Source: Ferrimonas balearica
GTDB lineage: Bacteria; Pseudomonadota; Gammaproteobacteria; Enterobacterales; Shewanellaceae
Assembly: GCF_019802085.1 (NCBI RefSeq)
Contig: NZ_JAHVHV010000003.1
Location: forward strand, 248,001 to 312,000
DNA length: 64,000 nucleotides
Reading direction: 5' to 3'
Below are positions 10,375 to 19,037 of the stretch, in pieces (positions within the stretch are counted from its first letter, which is position 1; each line of letters opens with the position of its first letter). A program made the translations under genes and the position numbers. The notes beneath the pieces were generated by a model that saw nothing but the letters and a program-made list of their open reading frames with translations, was not told the origin of the DNA and searched no databases.

Positions 10375-11781
10375 TTAGGATACGGATTCCAGGTCCAGTT
10401 CCAACTCCTGCTCGCCATTGTAGACGGACATGTCGGTCTGGCCCAGCACCCGGCTGGTGATGAAGCCGGAGGTGATGGCGCCGTTGACGTTCAGCGCGGT
10501 GCGGCCCATGTCGATCAGCGGTTCGATGGAGATCAGCAGGCCAATCAAGGCGATCGCCTCGTTGGGCAGCCCCAGTGCGGAGAACACGATCAGCGCCGCG
10601 AAGGTGGCGCCACCGCCCACCCCGGCCACGCCGAAGGAGCCCACCACGATCACCGCGATCAGGGTGGCCAGGAACTCCAGGCTCATGATGTCCAGGCCGA
10701 TCACCGGCGCCACCATCACCACCAGCATGGCGGGGTAGATGCCGGCACAGCCGTTCTGGCCGATGGTCGCCCCGAAGGAGGCGGCGAAGTTGGCCACGCC
10801 ATCGGGCACCCCGAGCTGACGGGTCTGGGTCTGTACCGTCAGCGGGATGGTGGCGGCGCTGGAGCGGCTGGTGAAAGCAAAGGTCAACACCGGCCACACC
10901 TTCTTGACGAAGGTCCAGGGGTTGCCACCGGCCAGGGAGACCAGCAGCAGGTGGACGCCGAACATCAGCAGCAGGGCGAAGTAGGAGGCCAGCACGAAGT
11001 TAAACAGGTTCAGGATGTCGGCAAAATTGGAGGAGGCCAGCACCTTGGTCATCAGCGCCAGCACGCCGTAGGGGGTCAGGCGCAGCACCAGGGTGACGAT
11101 GCGCATGACGATGGCGTAGGCCACCTGCATAAAGCTGTCGAACTTGGCCGCCAGCTCCGGCTGCTTCTTGTTCACCCCCAAGGCCGCCACGCCGATAAAG
11201 GCGGAGAAGATCACCACGGAGATGATGGAGGTGTCCCGGGCCCCGGTCATATCCAGGAAGGGGTTGGCGGGGATGACGTCCACCAGGGTCTTAGCGATGG
11301 AAATTCCCTCGGCGGTGCCTTCGCGGGCCAGCAGATCGGCGGCGCGCTGTGCCTCGCGGCTGCCCTCCACCAGGCCTTCGGCGGTCAGGCCGAACAGGTT
11401 CGCCACGGCGAAGCCGATCAGGCCGGCCACCGCCACGGTGCCCAGCAGCACACCGATGGTCAGGCCGCTGATCTTACCCAGGGACTCGCCGTCCTTGAGC
11501 TTGAGGATGGCGCAGATGATGGAAACCATCACCAGGGGCACGATGATCATCCTCAGCAGCTGGACGTAGCCGCGCCCGGCGATGTCGAAGTACTGGATGG
11601 AGGCCGCCACGGTGGCGGAGCCGGCGCCGTAGATCCACTGCAGGATGGCACCGTAGGCCACCCCCAGTCCCAGGGCGACAAACACCCGACGGGTAAACTT
11701 GACGTGGTTCTGCTGCATCTTGAACAGCAGAACGAACAGACCCAACATCACTGCGACGTTGAGCAGGACAAACAAATTCAT
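10375..11781 (-). CDS. tcyP: TcyP-type L-cystine sodium symporter
   Basis: The 468-residue polytopic protein of the dicarboxylate/amino acid:cation symporter family matches E. coli YdjN/TcyP in length and N-terminal sequence style (MNLFVLLNVAVMLGLFVLL). Conserved features include the Ser-rich hairpin TSRSSAATIPLT, the FAASFGATIGQNGCAGIYPAM segment and the late GVGGGATFAAL loop. It imports cystine with cations across the inner membrane. Expressed from the 177-base region to its right; followed by a terminator and then the thiol-oxidoreductase-like flavoprotein gene. Confidence 0.88.
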   Translation of the reverse strand: MNLFVLLNVAVMLGLFVLLFKMQQNHVKFTRRVFVALGLGVAYGAILQWIYGAGSATVAASIQYFDIAGRGYVQLLRMIIVPLVMVSIICAILKLKDGESLGKISGLTIGVLLGTVAVAGLIGFAVANLFGLTAEGLVEGSREAQRAADLLAREGTAEGISIAKTLVDVIPANPFLDMTGARDTSIISVVIFSAFIGVAALGVNKKQPELAAKFDSFMQVAYAIVMRIVTLVLRLTPYGVLALMTKVLASSNFADILNLFNFVLASYFALLLMFGVHLLLVSLAGGNPWTFVKKVWPVLTFAFTSRSSAATIPLTVQTQTRQLGVPDGVANFAASFGATIGQNGCAGIYPAMLVVMVAPVIGLDIMSLEFLATLIAVIVVGSFGVAGVGGGATFAALIVFSALGLPNEAIALIGLLISIEPLIDMGRTALNVNGAITSGFITSRVLGQTDMSVYNGEQELELDLESVS

Positions 11782-11922
11782 AGTTTTCGTACCTTATCCG
11801 GGCAGTTATCCCGGTTCGCCTTTAAATGGTGGCGGGAGTGATTGTAATTTTCCTTCGACCCAAAGCAATCCTCTGGGTCCTCCCTCAGACGCGCAGCATA
11901 CCCAAAGGGACGCCGGATCCTT

Positions 11923-11954
11923 TATGCCCAAATGGCATATCAAAGTCCATTTGG
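11923..11954. repeat. nested inverted repeats between gppA-like gene and tcyP
   Basis: Two overlapping dyads: TATGCC/GGCATA (11923-11928 and 11934-11939) and CCAAATGG/CCATTTGG (11928-11935 and 11947-11954). They could form alternative hairpins just after the stop of the Ppx/GppA gene or act as an operator for tcyP. No T run is present. Confidence 0.4.
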
Positions 11955-11958
11955 ATTA

Positions 11959-12897
11959 TTACGCCACCGACTCCGTCACGCTCCGGGTCAGCTCCACCAG
12001 CACCCCCTCCCGCAGAGCGCCTCCGGCCAGGGTCAGCTTAGGCAGGCCCAGGGCCGCCATAAAGCCCGCCAGCAGGGCCACCCCCGCGGCCAAGGTGGGC
12101 ACCCGTTCCGGGTCCAGCCCCGTCAGTTCAGTGTGGCCCAGGCTCAGGATCTCCGCCTGCACCTGCGCCAGCAGGGCCGGGGTGATCGCCTCCATGGGCT
12201 CGCCCCGGGCCACGGCCAGCTCGAACAGGCTGCGCACCGCGCCGGACACCCCCAGGGCATTGACGCCGCGGTAGGGGGCCAGGGCGTCGGCAAAGGGGGC
12301 CAGGGCGACAGCCACCTGCTCGGCCACCTCGGCGAAAGCGCGCTCACTGAGCCCCTGGGCCAGGGCCCCCTGGTTGGTGGTGACGCAACCGAGTTCGAAG
12401 GAGTGCTTGAACTCGATCCCCTGCTCGTCCCCCACCACCACCTCGGTGCTGGCGCCACCGATGTCCAGCACCAGGGCCCGGCCGCTCACCTCGGTGGCGG
12501 CCCGCATCCCCTGGTAGATGAGGGTGGCTTCCCGCTCGCCACTGATCACCTCGATGGGGTGACCCAGCAGTGGCTCCCCCTGGGCGATAAAGTGGGCGGC
12601 GTTGTCCGCCTGGCGCAGGGCCGCAGTGGCCAGCACCGCCACCTTGGCCGGCCGGTACTGACGCAGCAGCTCGCCAAACCAGGCCAGGCAGTCGAGTCCC
12701 TCGGCCATGGCCTCGTCGCCGATGTGGCCACTCACCGCCAGCCCTCGGGCCAGGCGGGCCTTGCGCTTGTGCTTGGCCACCACTTGGGGCACCGGAGTGT
12801 CGGGGGTAGCCAGCAGCATGTTGAAGCTGTTGGAGCCGAGGGTGATGGCCGCCACCAGGGGGGCCGAGGTAGGGGAAGTGGGGTTGTGTGTGGACAT
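11959..12897 (-). CDS. short Ppx/GppA-family phosphatase
   Basis: The 312-residue protein corresponds to the N-terminal ASKHA catalytic module of exopolyphosphatase/pppGpp phosphatase; it lacks the C-terminal HD-like region of full-length E. coli GppA (about 494 residues). Recognisable motifs: LGSNSFNMLL, VLATAALRQ, the ISGEREATLIYQG loop, the phosphate loop DIGGASTEV and SGAVRSL. The first motif reads ITLGSNSF where IDLGSNSF is usual. Start ATG 12897; the open frame upstream is non-coding and overlaps the rhlB end. It follows rhlB, as gppA does in E. coli, but with a terminator between. Confidence 0.85.
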   Translation of the reverse strand: MSTHNPTSPTSAPLVAAITLGSNSFNMLLATPDTPVPQVVAKHKRKARLARGLAVSGHIGDEAMAEGLDCLAWFGELLRQYRPAKVAVLATAALRQADNAAHFIAQGEPLLGHPIEVISGEREATLIYQGMRAATEVSGRALVLDIGGASTEVVVGDEQGIEFKHSFELGCVTTNQGALAQGLSERAFAEVAEQVAVALAPFADALAPYRGVNALGVSGAVRSLFELAVARGEPMEAITPALLAQVQAEILSLGHTELTGLDPERVPTLAAGVALLAGFMAALGLPKLTLAGGALREGVLVELTRSVTESVA

Positions 12898-12996
12898 CAA
12901 AGGGACGATTCCTCCTGGCCCTGAGGCCGACTCCAGAGCCTTCGAAGGTACCAGCCCCCGAGGCCCGGGTCGATAGGGCGTCCATCGCCGGCGGGC

Positions 12997-13025
12997 AAAA
13001 AAAACGGCGACCCTGAGGTCGCCGT
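12997..13025 (-). terminator. intrinsic terminator after rhlB
   Basis: On the minus strand a 9-bp stem ACGGCGACC/GGTCGCCGT with loop TCAG (read on this strand) is followed by T8, shortly after the rhlB stop. Confidence 0.9.
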
Positions 13026-13039
13026 CCTGCGTGCTGAGC

Positions 13040-14338
13040 TTAGCGGCGGGGCCGGCCGCGGCCGCCACCGCCACCGCGACCGTCGCGGCGCGGGCCGTCC
13101 CGACGCTGACCGTCCCGACCACCGGGGCGACGGTGGCGCTGGATCCGCTGGGGACGCTGGATGTCGGTCAGCAGTGCACTGGCGTCGTAGCTGGACACCG
13201 GGATGCTGTGGCTGATGTACTCCTCGATGGCCGGCAGGTTGAGGGCGTACTGCTCACAGGCAAAGCTGATGGAGTGCCCGGTGGCGCCGGCCCGGCCGGT
13301 CCGGCCGATGCGGTGGACGTAGTCCTCGGCGTCGTCCGGCAGATCGTAGTTGAACACGTGGGTCACGTCGGCGATGTGCAGCCCCCGGGCCGCCACGTCG
13401 GTGGCCACCAGGAAGTCGATCTCACCGGCCTTGAACTGCTCGAGGATCTTCACCCGCTTCTTCTGCGGGACGTCGCCGGTCAGCAGGCCAACCCGATGAC
13501 CATCGCCGGCCATCCAGGCGGAGATGTCCTCGCAGCGGTGCTTGGTGTTGGCGAAGATGATCGCCTTATCCGGCCAATCCTCTTCAATCAGGGTCAGCAG
13601 CAGACGCATCTTGTCGTCGTTGGAGGGGTAGAACAGCTCCTCCTTGATCCGCTTGCCGGTCTTCTGCTCCGGCTCCACCTGAACGTGCTCCGGCTCGTTC
13701 ATGTGCTCGTAGGCCAGCTCCTGCACCTTGAGGGAGAGGGTGGCGGAGAACAGCATGTTACGGCGCTCGTCGGGGGCCGGCATGCGACGGAACAGGTAAC
13801 GGATGTCCTTGATGAAGCCCAGATCGAACATGCGGTCCGCTTCGTCCAGCACCATCACCTGGATGCCGTTGAGCTTGTAGGTGCCCTGCTTGTAGTAATC
13901 GATCAGTCGACCGGTGGTGCCGATCAGGATGTCGATGCCGGCCTCGATGGTCTGACGCTGGCTGTCGTAGCCTTCCCCACCGTAGGCCAAACCCAGCTTC
14001 AGACCCGTGGTCTGAGACAGCGGCTCGGCGTCCTTGAAGATCTGGATCGCCAGCTCCCGGGTGGGGGCCATGATCAGGGCGCGGGGGCTTTTACCGTCGT
14101 GGGCCTCCGGTGCCGGCTTGTTCAACAGCTCGTTGAAGGTGGCCACCAGGAAGGCGAGGGTTTTGCCGGTCCCGGTCTGGGCCTGGCCGGCGATGTCCTT
14201 ACCGGAGAGCAGGATGGGCAGGGTCAGCGCCTGGATCGGCGTGCAATGGGTGAAACCGGCGGAATCCAGGGCTTCAACCACTTGGGGAGCCAACGGAAAG
14301 TCCGCGAATTTCGTTTCGGTCAGATGGGTCTTAGTCAT
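13040..14338 (-). CDS. rhlB: RhlB, DEAD-box ATP-dependent RNA helicase
   Basis: RNA helicase of the degradosome; unwinds structured RNA for RNase E/PNPase. The 432-residue protein has all helicase motifs: Q motif ([13 protein letters not shown]), Walker [21 protein letters not shown] in [15 protein letters not shown], and [10 protein letters not shown]. The tail is Arg/Gly-rich. It starts close to RhlB ([16 protein letters not shown]) and is divergent from trxA with rho beyond, the conserved gammaproteobacterial arrangement. Confidence 0.96.
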   Translation of the reverse strand: MTKTHLTETKFADFPLAPQVVEALDSAGFTHCTPIQALTLPILLSGKDIAGQAQTGTGKTLAFLVATFNELLNKPAPEAHDGKSPRALIMAPTRELAIQIFKDAEPLSQTTGLKLGLAYGGEGYDSQRQTIEAGIDILIGTTGRLIDYYKQGTYKLNGIQVMVLDEADRMFDLGFIKDIRYLFRRMPAPDERRNMLFSATLSLKVQELAYEHMNEPEHVQVEPEQKTGKRIKEELFYPSNDDKMRLLLTLIEEDWPDKAIIFANTKHRCEDISAWMAGDGHRVGLLTGDVPQKKRVKILEQFKAGEIDFLVATDVAARGLHIADVTHVFNYDLPDDAEDYVHRIGRTGRAGATGHSISFACEQYALNLPAIEEYISHSIPVSSYDASALLTDIQRPQRIQRHRRPGGRDGQRRDGPRRDGRGGGGGRGRPRR

Positions 14339-14447
14339 AACGGTGCAGCATATCGGAAGCGCTTGCCATTGGGAACCTAATCAAGTCAAATAATCGCCAT
14401 ATCTCGCCGGCTTCGGCGCCACTTTAGCCCCGGCTAATCCACCGGGG

Positions 14448-14478
14448 TTGAAAGCCGAATTCGGTGGACCCATATAGG
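14448..14478 (+). promoter_or_regulatory. possible sigma-70 promoter for trxA
   Basis: TTGAAA at 14448-14453 with CATATA/TATAGG about 17-19 bases downstream, 52 bases before the trxA ATG, in the rhlB-trxA divergent region. The -10 element is weak. Confidence 0.35.
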
Positions 14479-14530
14479 ATGTCATGGGACGTCTGCGAAG
14501 GCGCGTGCCGATCAACAAACGGAGCCAAGA

Positions 14531-14857
14531 ATGAGCGACAAGATTGTACAGCTGTCCGACGACAGCTTTGAGAACGACGTACTGAAAGCCGACAAGCCGG
14601 TACTGGTGGATTTCTGGGCTGAGTGGTGTGGTCCCTGCAAGATGATCGCCCCGGTACTGGACGAGCTGGCGGACGAGTACGGCGACCAGATCACCATCGG
14701 TAAACTGAACGTCGACCAGAACACCGACACCCCGCCCAAGTACGGCATCCGTGGCATCCCCACCCTGCTGCTGTTCAAAGGCGGTGAGCTGGCCGGCACC
14801 AAAGTGGGCGCCGCCTCCAAAACCCAGCTCAAAGAGTTTATCGACGCCCACCTGTAA
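14531..14857 (+). CDS. trxA: TrxA, thioredoxin 1
   Basis: Cytoplasmic disulfide reductase with the canonical [10 protein letters not shown] active site (CGPC near residues 33-36), cis-Pro motif [11 protein letters not shown] and the usual 108-residue length. GGAGCC upstream of the ATG. Followed by a terminator and then rho, as in E. coli. Confidence 0.98.
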   Translation: MSDKIVQLSDDSFENDVLKADKPVLVDFWAEWCGPCKMIAPVLDELADEYGDQITIGKLNVDQNTDTPPKYGIRGIPTLLLFKGGELAGTKVGAASKTQLKEFIDAHL

Positions 14858-14909
14858 ACCGGTCGGCGCCGCAGAATCGGGCAGTCGAGTTAGCACAGAT
14901 TGCTTGGTC

Positions 14910-14938
14910 GGGCCGCTCCTTCGGGGCGGCCCGTTTTC
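14910..14938 (+). terminator. intrinsic terminator after trxA
   Basis: Stem GGGCCGC/GCGGCCC (extendable inside by TCC/GGG) followed by GTTTTCG. Confidence 0.8.
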
Positions 14939-15092
14939 GTGCCCAAAGCGCTGGACGCTCCCGCCCAATGGTGCTAGCTTAATACCCAGTACATTTCTCG
15001 CCCTAGCTGGGCCACTCTCCTTTTTTTAAATCACAGCAACAGTGACATAGCCGCGCTCGTCCCTTGGGCGCACAAATCAAAAGACCCACCAT

Positions 15093-16358
15093 ATGAACCT
15101 TACCGAACTGAAACAGAAACCGGTCTCCGAGTTGGTTGCCCTGGCGGAATCCATGGGCCTGGAAAACCTCGCTCGGGCACGGAAGCAGGACATTCTGTTC
15201 GCCATCCTCAAGGCCCACGCCAAGAGCGGTGAAGACATCTTTGGCGACGGGGTACTGGAGATCCTGCAGGATGGCTTCGGCTTTCTGCGCAGTGCCGACT
15301 CCTCCTACCTGGCCGGCCCCGACGACATCTACGTCAGCCCCAGCCAGATCCGGCGCTTCAACCTGCGCACGGGCGACTCCATCGCCGGCAAGATCCGGCC
15401 GCCGAAAGAGGGTGAGCGCTACTTCGCCCTGCTGAAGGTCAGTGAGGTCAACTTCGACCGCCCGGAAAACTCCCGCAACAAGATCCTGTTTGAGAACCTG
15501 ACCCCCCTGCACGCCAACGACCGGCTGCGCATGGAGCGGGGCAACGGCTCCACTGAGGACATCACCGCCCGGGTTCTGGATCTGGCCAGCCCCATCGGTA
15601 AGGGTCAGCGCGGCCTGATCGTGGCACCGCCGAAAGCCGGTAAGACCCTGTTGCTGCAAAACATTGCCCAATCCATCGCCTACAACCACCCGGACTGTGT
15701 CCTGATGGTCCTGCTGATCGACGAGCGTCCCGAGGAAGTGACCGAGATGCAGCGCCTGGTGAAGGGCGAAGTGGTGGCCTCCACCTTCGATGAGCCCGCC
15801 TCCCGCCACGTCCAGGTGGCCGAGATGGTGATCGAGAAGGCCAAGCGCCTGGTGGAGCACAAGAAGGACGTGGTGATCCTGCTCGACTCCATCACCCGTC
15901 TGGCCCGCGCCTACAACACAGTGATCCCCAGCTCCGGCAAGGTCCTGACCGGGGGTGTGGACGCCAACGCCCTGCACCGTCCCAAGCGCTTCTTCGGCGC
16001 CGCGCGGAACGTGGAGGAGGGCGGCAGCCTGACCATCATCGCCACCGCCCTGGTGGACACCGGTTCCAAGATGGACGAGGTGATCTACGAGGAGTTCAAG
16101 GGCACCGGCAACATGGAGCTGCACCTCTCCCGCAAGATCGCCGAGAAGCGTGTCTTCCCGGCCATCGACTTTAACCGCTCCGGCACCCGCCGCGAAGAGT
16201 TGCTGGCGGGCAGCGAAGAGCTGCAGAAGATGTGGATCCTGCGCAAGATCCTGCACCCCATGCAGGAGATCGAAGCGATGGAGTTCCTCATCGACAAGCT
16301 GGCGATGACCAAGACCAACGACGAGTTCTTCGACGCCATGAAGCGGGCGAAGTCCTGA
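15093..16358 (+). CDS. rho: Rho, transcription termination factor
   Basis: Hexameric RNA-dependent ATPase that releases transcripts. The 421-residue length matches. Seen: N-terminal helical domain ([15 protein letters not shown]), cold-shock-like RNA-binding fold with GFGFLRS and RRFNLRTGD, Walker [14 protein letters not shown] (near 177-189), Walker [14 protein letters not shown] and the R-finger/Q-loop segment toward GTGNMEL. The 155-base leader between the trxA terminator and the ATG may hold the autoregulatory region known for rho; no classical motif is provable by eye. A Rof-type Rho inhibitor is encoded at 22321-22566. Confidence 0.98.
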   Translation: MNLTELKQKPVSELVALAESMGLENLARARKQDILFAILKAHAKSGEDIFGDGVLEILQDGFGFLRSADSSYLAGPDDIYVSPSQIRRFNLRTGDSIAGKIRPPKEGERYFALLKVSEVNFDRPENSRNKILFENLTPLHANDRLRMERGNGSTEDITARVLDLASPIGKGQRGLIVAPPKAGKTLLLQNIAQSIAYNHPDCVLMVLLIDERPEEVTEMQRLVKGEVVASTFDEPASRHVQVAEMVIEKAKRLVEHKKDVVILLDSITRLARAYNTVIPSSGKVLTGGVDANALHRPKRFFGAARNVEEGGSLTIIATALVDTGSKMDEVIYEEFKGTGNMELHLSRKIAEKRVFPAIDFNRSGTRREELLAGSEELQKMWILRKILHPMQEIEAMEFLIDKLAMTKTNDEFFDAMKRAKS

Positions 16359-16380
16359 GTCCCAGTCCGGTCACGGCCAT

Positions 16381-16416
16381 AAAAAAACACCGCCTTCGGG
16401 CGGTGTTTTTTGTTTT
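16381..16416 (+). terminator. intrinsic terminator after rho
   Basis: A7, stem CACCGCC/GGCGGTG with tetraloop TTCG, then T6. Confidence 0.92.
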
Positions 16417-16468
16417 CAGGGCAGCGGGGCTGCTATACCCCTTATAAGGCCCAGCCCCGGAGACCCTG

Positions 16469-16621
16469 ATGACCGCATCCCAATCGACACAGGAGCGCCG
16501 CCAGCTGCAGGAGCGGCGTCAACACCAGGAGCGGCGCGGCGACGCCCGCTTTGATGACGACAAGGGCGACCGCCGCATCAGCGATCGCCGCCACGACGAC
16601 CGGGCCGCAGGCCACGGATAA
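16469..16621 (+). CDS. small highly charged repetitive ORF (50 aa)
   Basis: ATG at 16469 with GGAG seven bases upstream, TAA at 16619-16621. The predicted peptide has three tandem QERR units (about residues 8-11, 14-17 and 20-23) then GDRRISDRR and an acidic/His tail; it has no hydrophobic segment, so is probably disordered and nucleic-acid or protein binding if made. It lies 52 bases after the rho terminator, followed by a GC hairpin at 16628-16647 without a T run. No family recognised; it may not be expressed. Confidence 0.5.
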   Translation: MTASQSTQERRQLQERRQHQERRGDARFDDDKGDRRISDRRHDDRAAGHG

Positions 16622-16672
16622 AACAACGCCCCGGCACAGGCCGGGGCGCGATAGGCTTCGACTCGCTGCCGT

Positions 16673-17851
16673 TTAGAACTTCAGCCCCAGCTGCAGCTGG
16701 GCGCCGCGCTCGTCGTCGCTGCCGAACTGGCCGGCCAGGTCCAGGGTAAAGACGTCGCCGGGAGAGATCCCAAGGCCCACCGCCAGCACGTCCTCGTAGT
16801 TGCCCTCCAGATCATGTCGGTAGCCGGCCCGCAGCTGGGCGTGGCCGCCAAAGTCGTACTCCACCCCGAAACGGGCCCACTGGCGGGACTCGGCGAACAG
16901 GGCAAAAGACTCGTCGGCGATGAGATCCAGGTCCAGCGCCGCGGTGAAGCCGCCCTGCTGGAAGGCCGCCGCCCCGGTCAGGGTGGGCTTGAGCTCCACG
17001 TCCTCATGATTGACGTTGCGCAGGTTCTGCTTGATGAGGTTGCGCCCCACCAGGCCAAACTGCCAGGGGCCGTGGCCGCCGTGGAAACCGATGTCCAGGT
17101 TGAAGTCGGAGCGGTCCGTCATGTTGTCGTTGGAGGTGATGTCGTCCTCGTCGAAGTTGCTGACGGTGGCGTTGTAGTAGTAGGTGTCGATGCGCTGGAA
17201 CTTCGGCGCCACCCCCACGGAGAACTGCCCCAGCCAGGGGCTCTGGAACTCCCGGGCGAAACTCAGGGCCACCTCGGTCACCCCCACGGCATGCACGTCG
17301 GCGTTGGACTGGATGTCGTCCTGATCAAACGGCTGCCCCATCAGGGCGTCGTCCAGCAGCTGCTCATCCTCCTGCACGTAGTTAACCAGGCCGTTGCCCA
17401 CCAGGTAGCCGTTGACGCTCAGGCCGAAGCCCAGGCTCTTGCTGGGCACATAAAAGCCCAGCAGCGCGCCGGCGGCCCCTTCCGGCCGGCTCTGATCCAG
17501 GGCATTAAGCTGGCCGATGATCTCATCTTTGAGCGCCGTGGCGGCGGGCAGATCATTGGGGTCCCCCCGGTCAATCAGGGCTTCGAAGGCATCCAGGTTG
17601 GCCTGCAGGGCATCGATGTCGTCCACCACCTCCTCGTAATCCCGGGCTAGGGCGCCGGCACCGAGCTGGAAGTAGAAATCGTCATCCGCTTCGAATCGGG
17701 TCAACAGGGCGGGGTTTTGGCTGGCGCGGGTGAAGTCGCCGGAGGCCACCCCGACGCCGGCCATGCCGCCGGAGCGGGCATCGGCAAAGGGCACCGCGGA
17801 CACCGCCGGGGCCAGAGTCAGGGCCAGGGCCCCGAGGTAAATCGCTTTCAT
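16673..17851 (-). CDS. outer membrane beta-barrel protein, TraF_2-like
   Basis: The 392-residue protein begins with a signal peptide (MKAIYLGALALTLAPAVSAV, cut near 20). It then has PFADARSGGMAGVGVASGDFTRASQNPALL, a pattern of the 'conjugal transfer protein TraF' (TraF_2)-type outer membrane barrels related to FadL/OmpP1. Repeated amphipathic strands and a C-terminal Phe (LQLGLKF) support a barrel. A helical insert lies at about 70-120. The ATG at 17851 is preferred to the upstream in-frame start because the signal peptide begins there. No conjugation genes are nearby, so the TraF label is only a family name. Confidence 0.75.
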   Translation of the reverse strand: MKAIYLGALALTLAPAVSAVPFADARSGGMAGVGVASGDFTRASQNPALLTRFEADDDFYFQLGAGALARDYEEVVDDIDALQANLDAFEALIDRGDPNDLPAATALKDEIIGQLNALDQSRPEGAAGALLGFYVPSKSLGFGLSVNGYLVGNGLVNYVQEDEQLLDDALMGQPFDQDDIQSNADVHAVGVTEVALSFAREFQSPWLGQFSVGVAPKFQRIDTYYYNATVSNFDEDDITSNDNMTDRSDFNLDIGFHGGHGPWQFGLVGRNLIKQNLRNVNHEDVELKPTLTGAAAFQQGGFTAALDLDLIADESFALFAESRQWARFGVEYDFGGHAQLRAGYRHDLEGNYEDVLAVGLGISPGDVFTLDLAGQFGSDDERGAQLQLGLKF

Positions 17852-18003
17852 CGTACTACTTCCTTGTCCAAAAGGCGGACGGATTATACCCAAGCAAGGG
17901 ACGGATTTTCGGGGAGAACATCACGCCCAGGCACCAAGCGATTAACCTCTGGGCAGCGCAGCACCCCCGTCCTGTTAACGACCGAACGGGGGGCAAACTT
18001 GAG

Positions 18004-18456
18004 TCAGGGCGAGGGGCAGGACACCGGCAGGTAGCGATCGCCAAGATAATCAAAGCGATAGCACTTCTCCTGCCACTGGTAGCGGGGGCCGTCCGGGGTC
18101 ATCAACAGGCGGGCGTTGGCCGGCAGGCTGGCGCGGCTGCCGCCGGGCACCGCCTCCTGGCTCAGGGTGCGTTCACTGGCGGCGGTCACCACCTTGGGGG
18201 CGGGGGCCGGTCGGGGCCGGCGGGGGTAGGTGTAGCGACGGTAATCGTCCCAGTAGCTGCGCTGCCAGGAGCGCCGGTACCAGGGGTAGCGCCAGCGGCT
18301 GTTCCAGTAGGGGTCGCCATACCGGTAGTGGCCATAGCTCCAGCTGGGGGAGCCGTAATGCACCGACCAGCCCCAGCTGCCACCGGCCTGGGCCGGACCC
18401 GCCAGCAGCAGGGCCGTCAGCAGCAACAGGGGTTTAAGGACAGGGGATCGGCACAT
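18004..18456 (-). CDS. secreted Trp/Tyr/Arg-rich protein with C-terminal CYR motif
   Basis: The 150-residue product has a signal peptide (LLLLTALLLAGPAQA, cut near 24), then an aromatic and Arg-rich low-complexity stretch (about 25-85, many W, Y, S, R). The conserved-looking C-terminal segment reads YQWQEKCYRFDYLGDRYLPVSCPSP. It overlaps the upstream gene by 23 bases, so the two are translated from one message. No family recognised. The C-terminal segment parallels that of its neighbour. Confidence 0.65.
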   Translation of the reverse strand: MCRSPVLKPLLLLTALLLAGPAQAGGSWGWSVHYGSPSWSYGHYRYGDPYWNSRWRYPWYRRSWQRSYWDDYRRYTYPRRPRPAPAPKVVTAASERTLSQEAVPGGSRASLPANARLLMTPDGPRYQWQEKCYRFDYLGDRYLPVSCPSP

Positions 18457-18886
18457 AGTCAGTCGTCATCCAGTTGCGTCGGTAGCAGCCCAGCTCGTTC
18501 TGCCAGTAAGGGCCCTGGGGCGAGGTTCGTTCCACCGCGCCGGCGGGCGGGTTGCCCCGGGCGGGGTTGACCGGGGCCGGAGCGGTCACCAGGGCGTCCA
18601 GCTCGGTGCGGGGTCGGGCGTCGCCCTCCAGGCGCAGCCGAGGCTCCGGTGCCGCAGTGGCGTCGTCCAGCCCCTGCCAGCGGGCCGGATCATGACGCTG
18701 CTGATACTGATGCTGCCAGGTCTGCTGCTGCCAGCGCTGATTCTCCTGCCACTGGCGCTGCTGTTGCCAGCGCTGCTCCAGCGGCGGAGCGCCTATGGGG
18801 CGCTGGGCCTTGTAGCCGGCGTTCCAATTGGCCGGCGGACTCGCCAGCACCAGCCACACCAATGCCAGCTGGCTTATTGTCACCAT
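18434..18886 (-). CDS. secreted Gln/Trp-rich protein with C-terminal CYR motif
   Basis: The 150-residue product has an N-terminal signal-like hydrophobic segment (VTISQLALVWLVLASPPA), a Gln/Trp/Arg-rich region (about 37-65, WQQQ repeats), a Pro/Ala linker and a C-terminal segment GPYWQNELGCYRRNWMTTDY ending PIPCP. AAGGAG six bases upstream fixes ATG 18886; an in-frame GTG at 18892 overlaps that ribosome site. First gene of a two-gene unit. The shared C-terminal pattern (GP-x(5-7)-CYR-x(8-10)-P-V/I-x-CP) with the next gene suggests a common, perhaps disulfide-closed, module. Function unknown. Confidence 0.65.
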   Translation of the reverse strand: MVTISQLALVWLVLASPPANWNAGYKAQRPIGAPPLEQRWQQQRQWQENQRWQQQTWQHQYQQRHDPARWQGLDDATAAPEPRLRLEGDARPRTELDALVTAPAPVNPARGNPPAGAVERTSPQGPYWQNELGCYRRNWMTTDYVPIPCP

Positions 18887-19037
18887 GCTCACTCCTTTTC
18901 GCGCCTAGTGCCAGTTTAGGCCGCCAGAGGGGGCTTCGGGTTCCCTTGCTCCCCCAGCCCTGTCCCGGGCCGGGCCGCATCGCTATAATAGCTGCGCACT
19001 TTGACGAAGGTCACACCTGGCCAGAGAATAAAATCTA

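Noticed and set aside
16673-17851. Evidence for a conjugative element from the TraF-like protein
   Set aside because: TraF_2-type barrels are widespread chromosomal proteins; no other conjugation genes are present.
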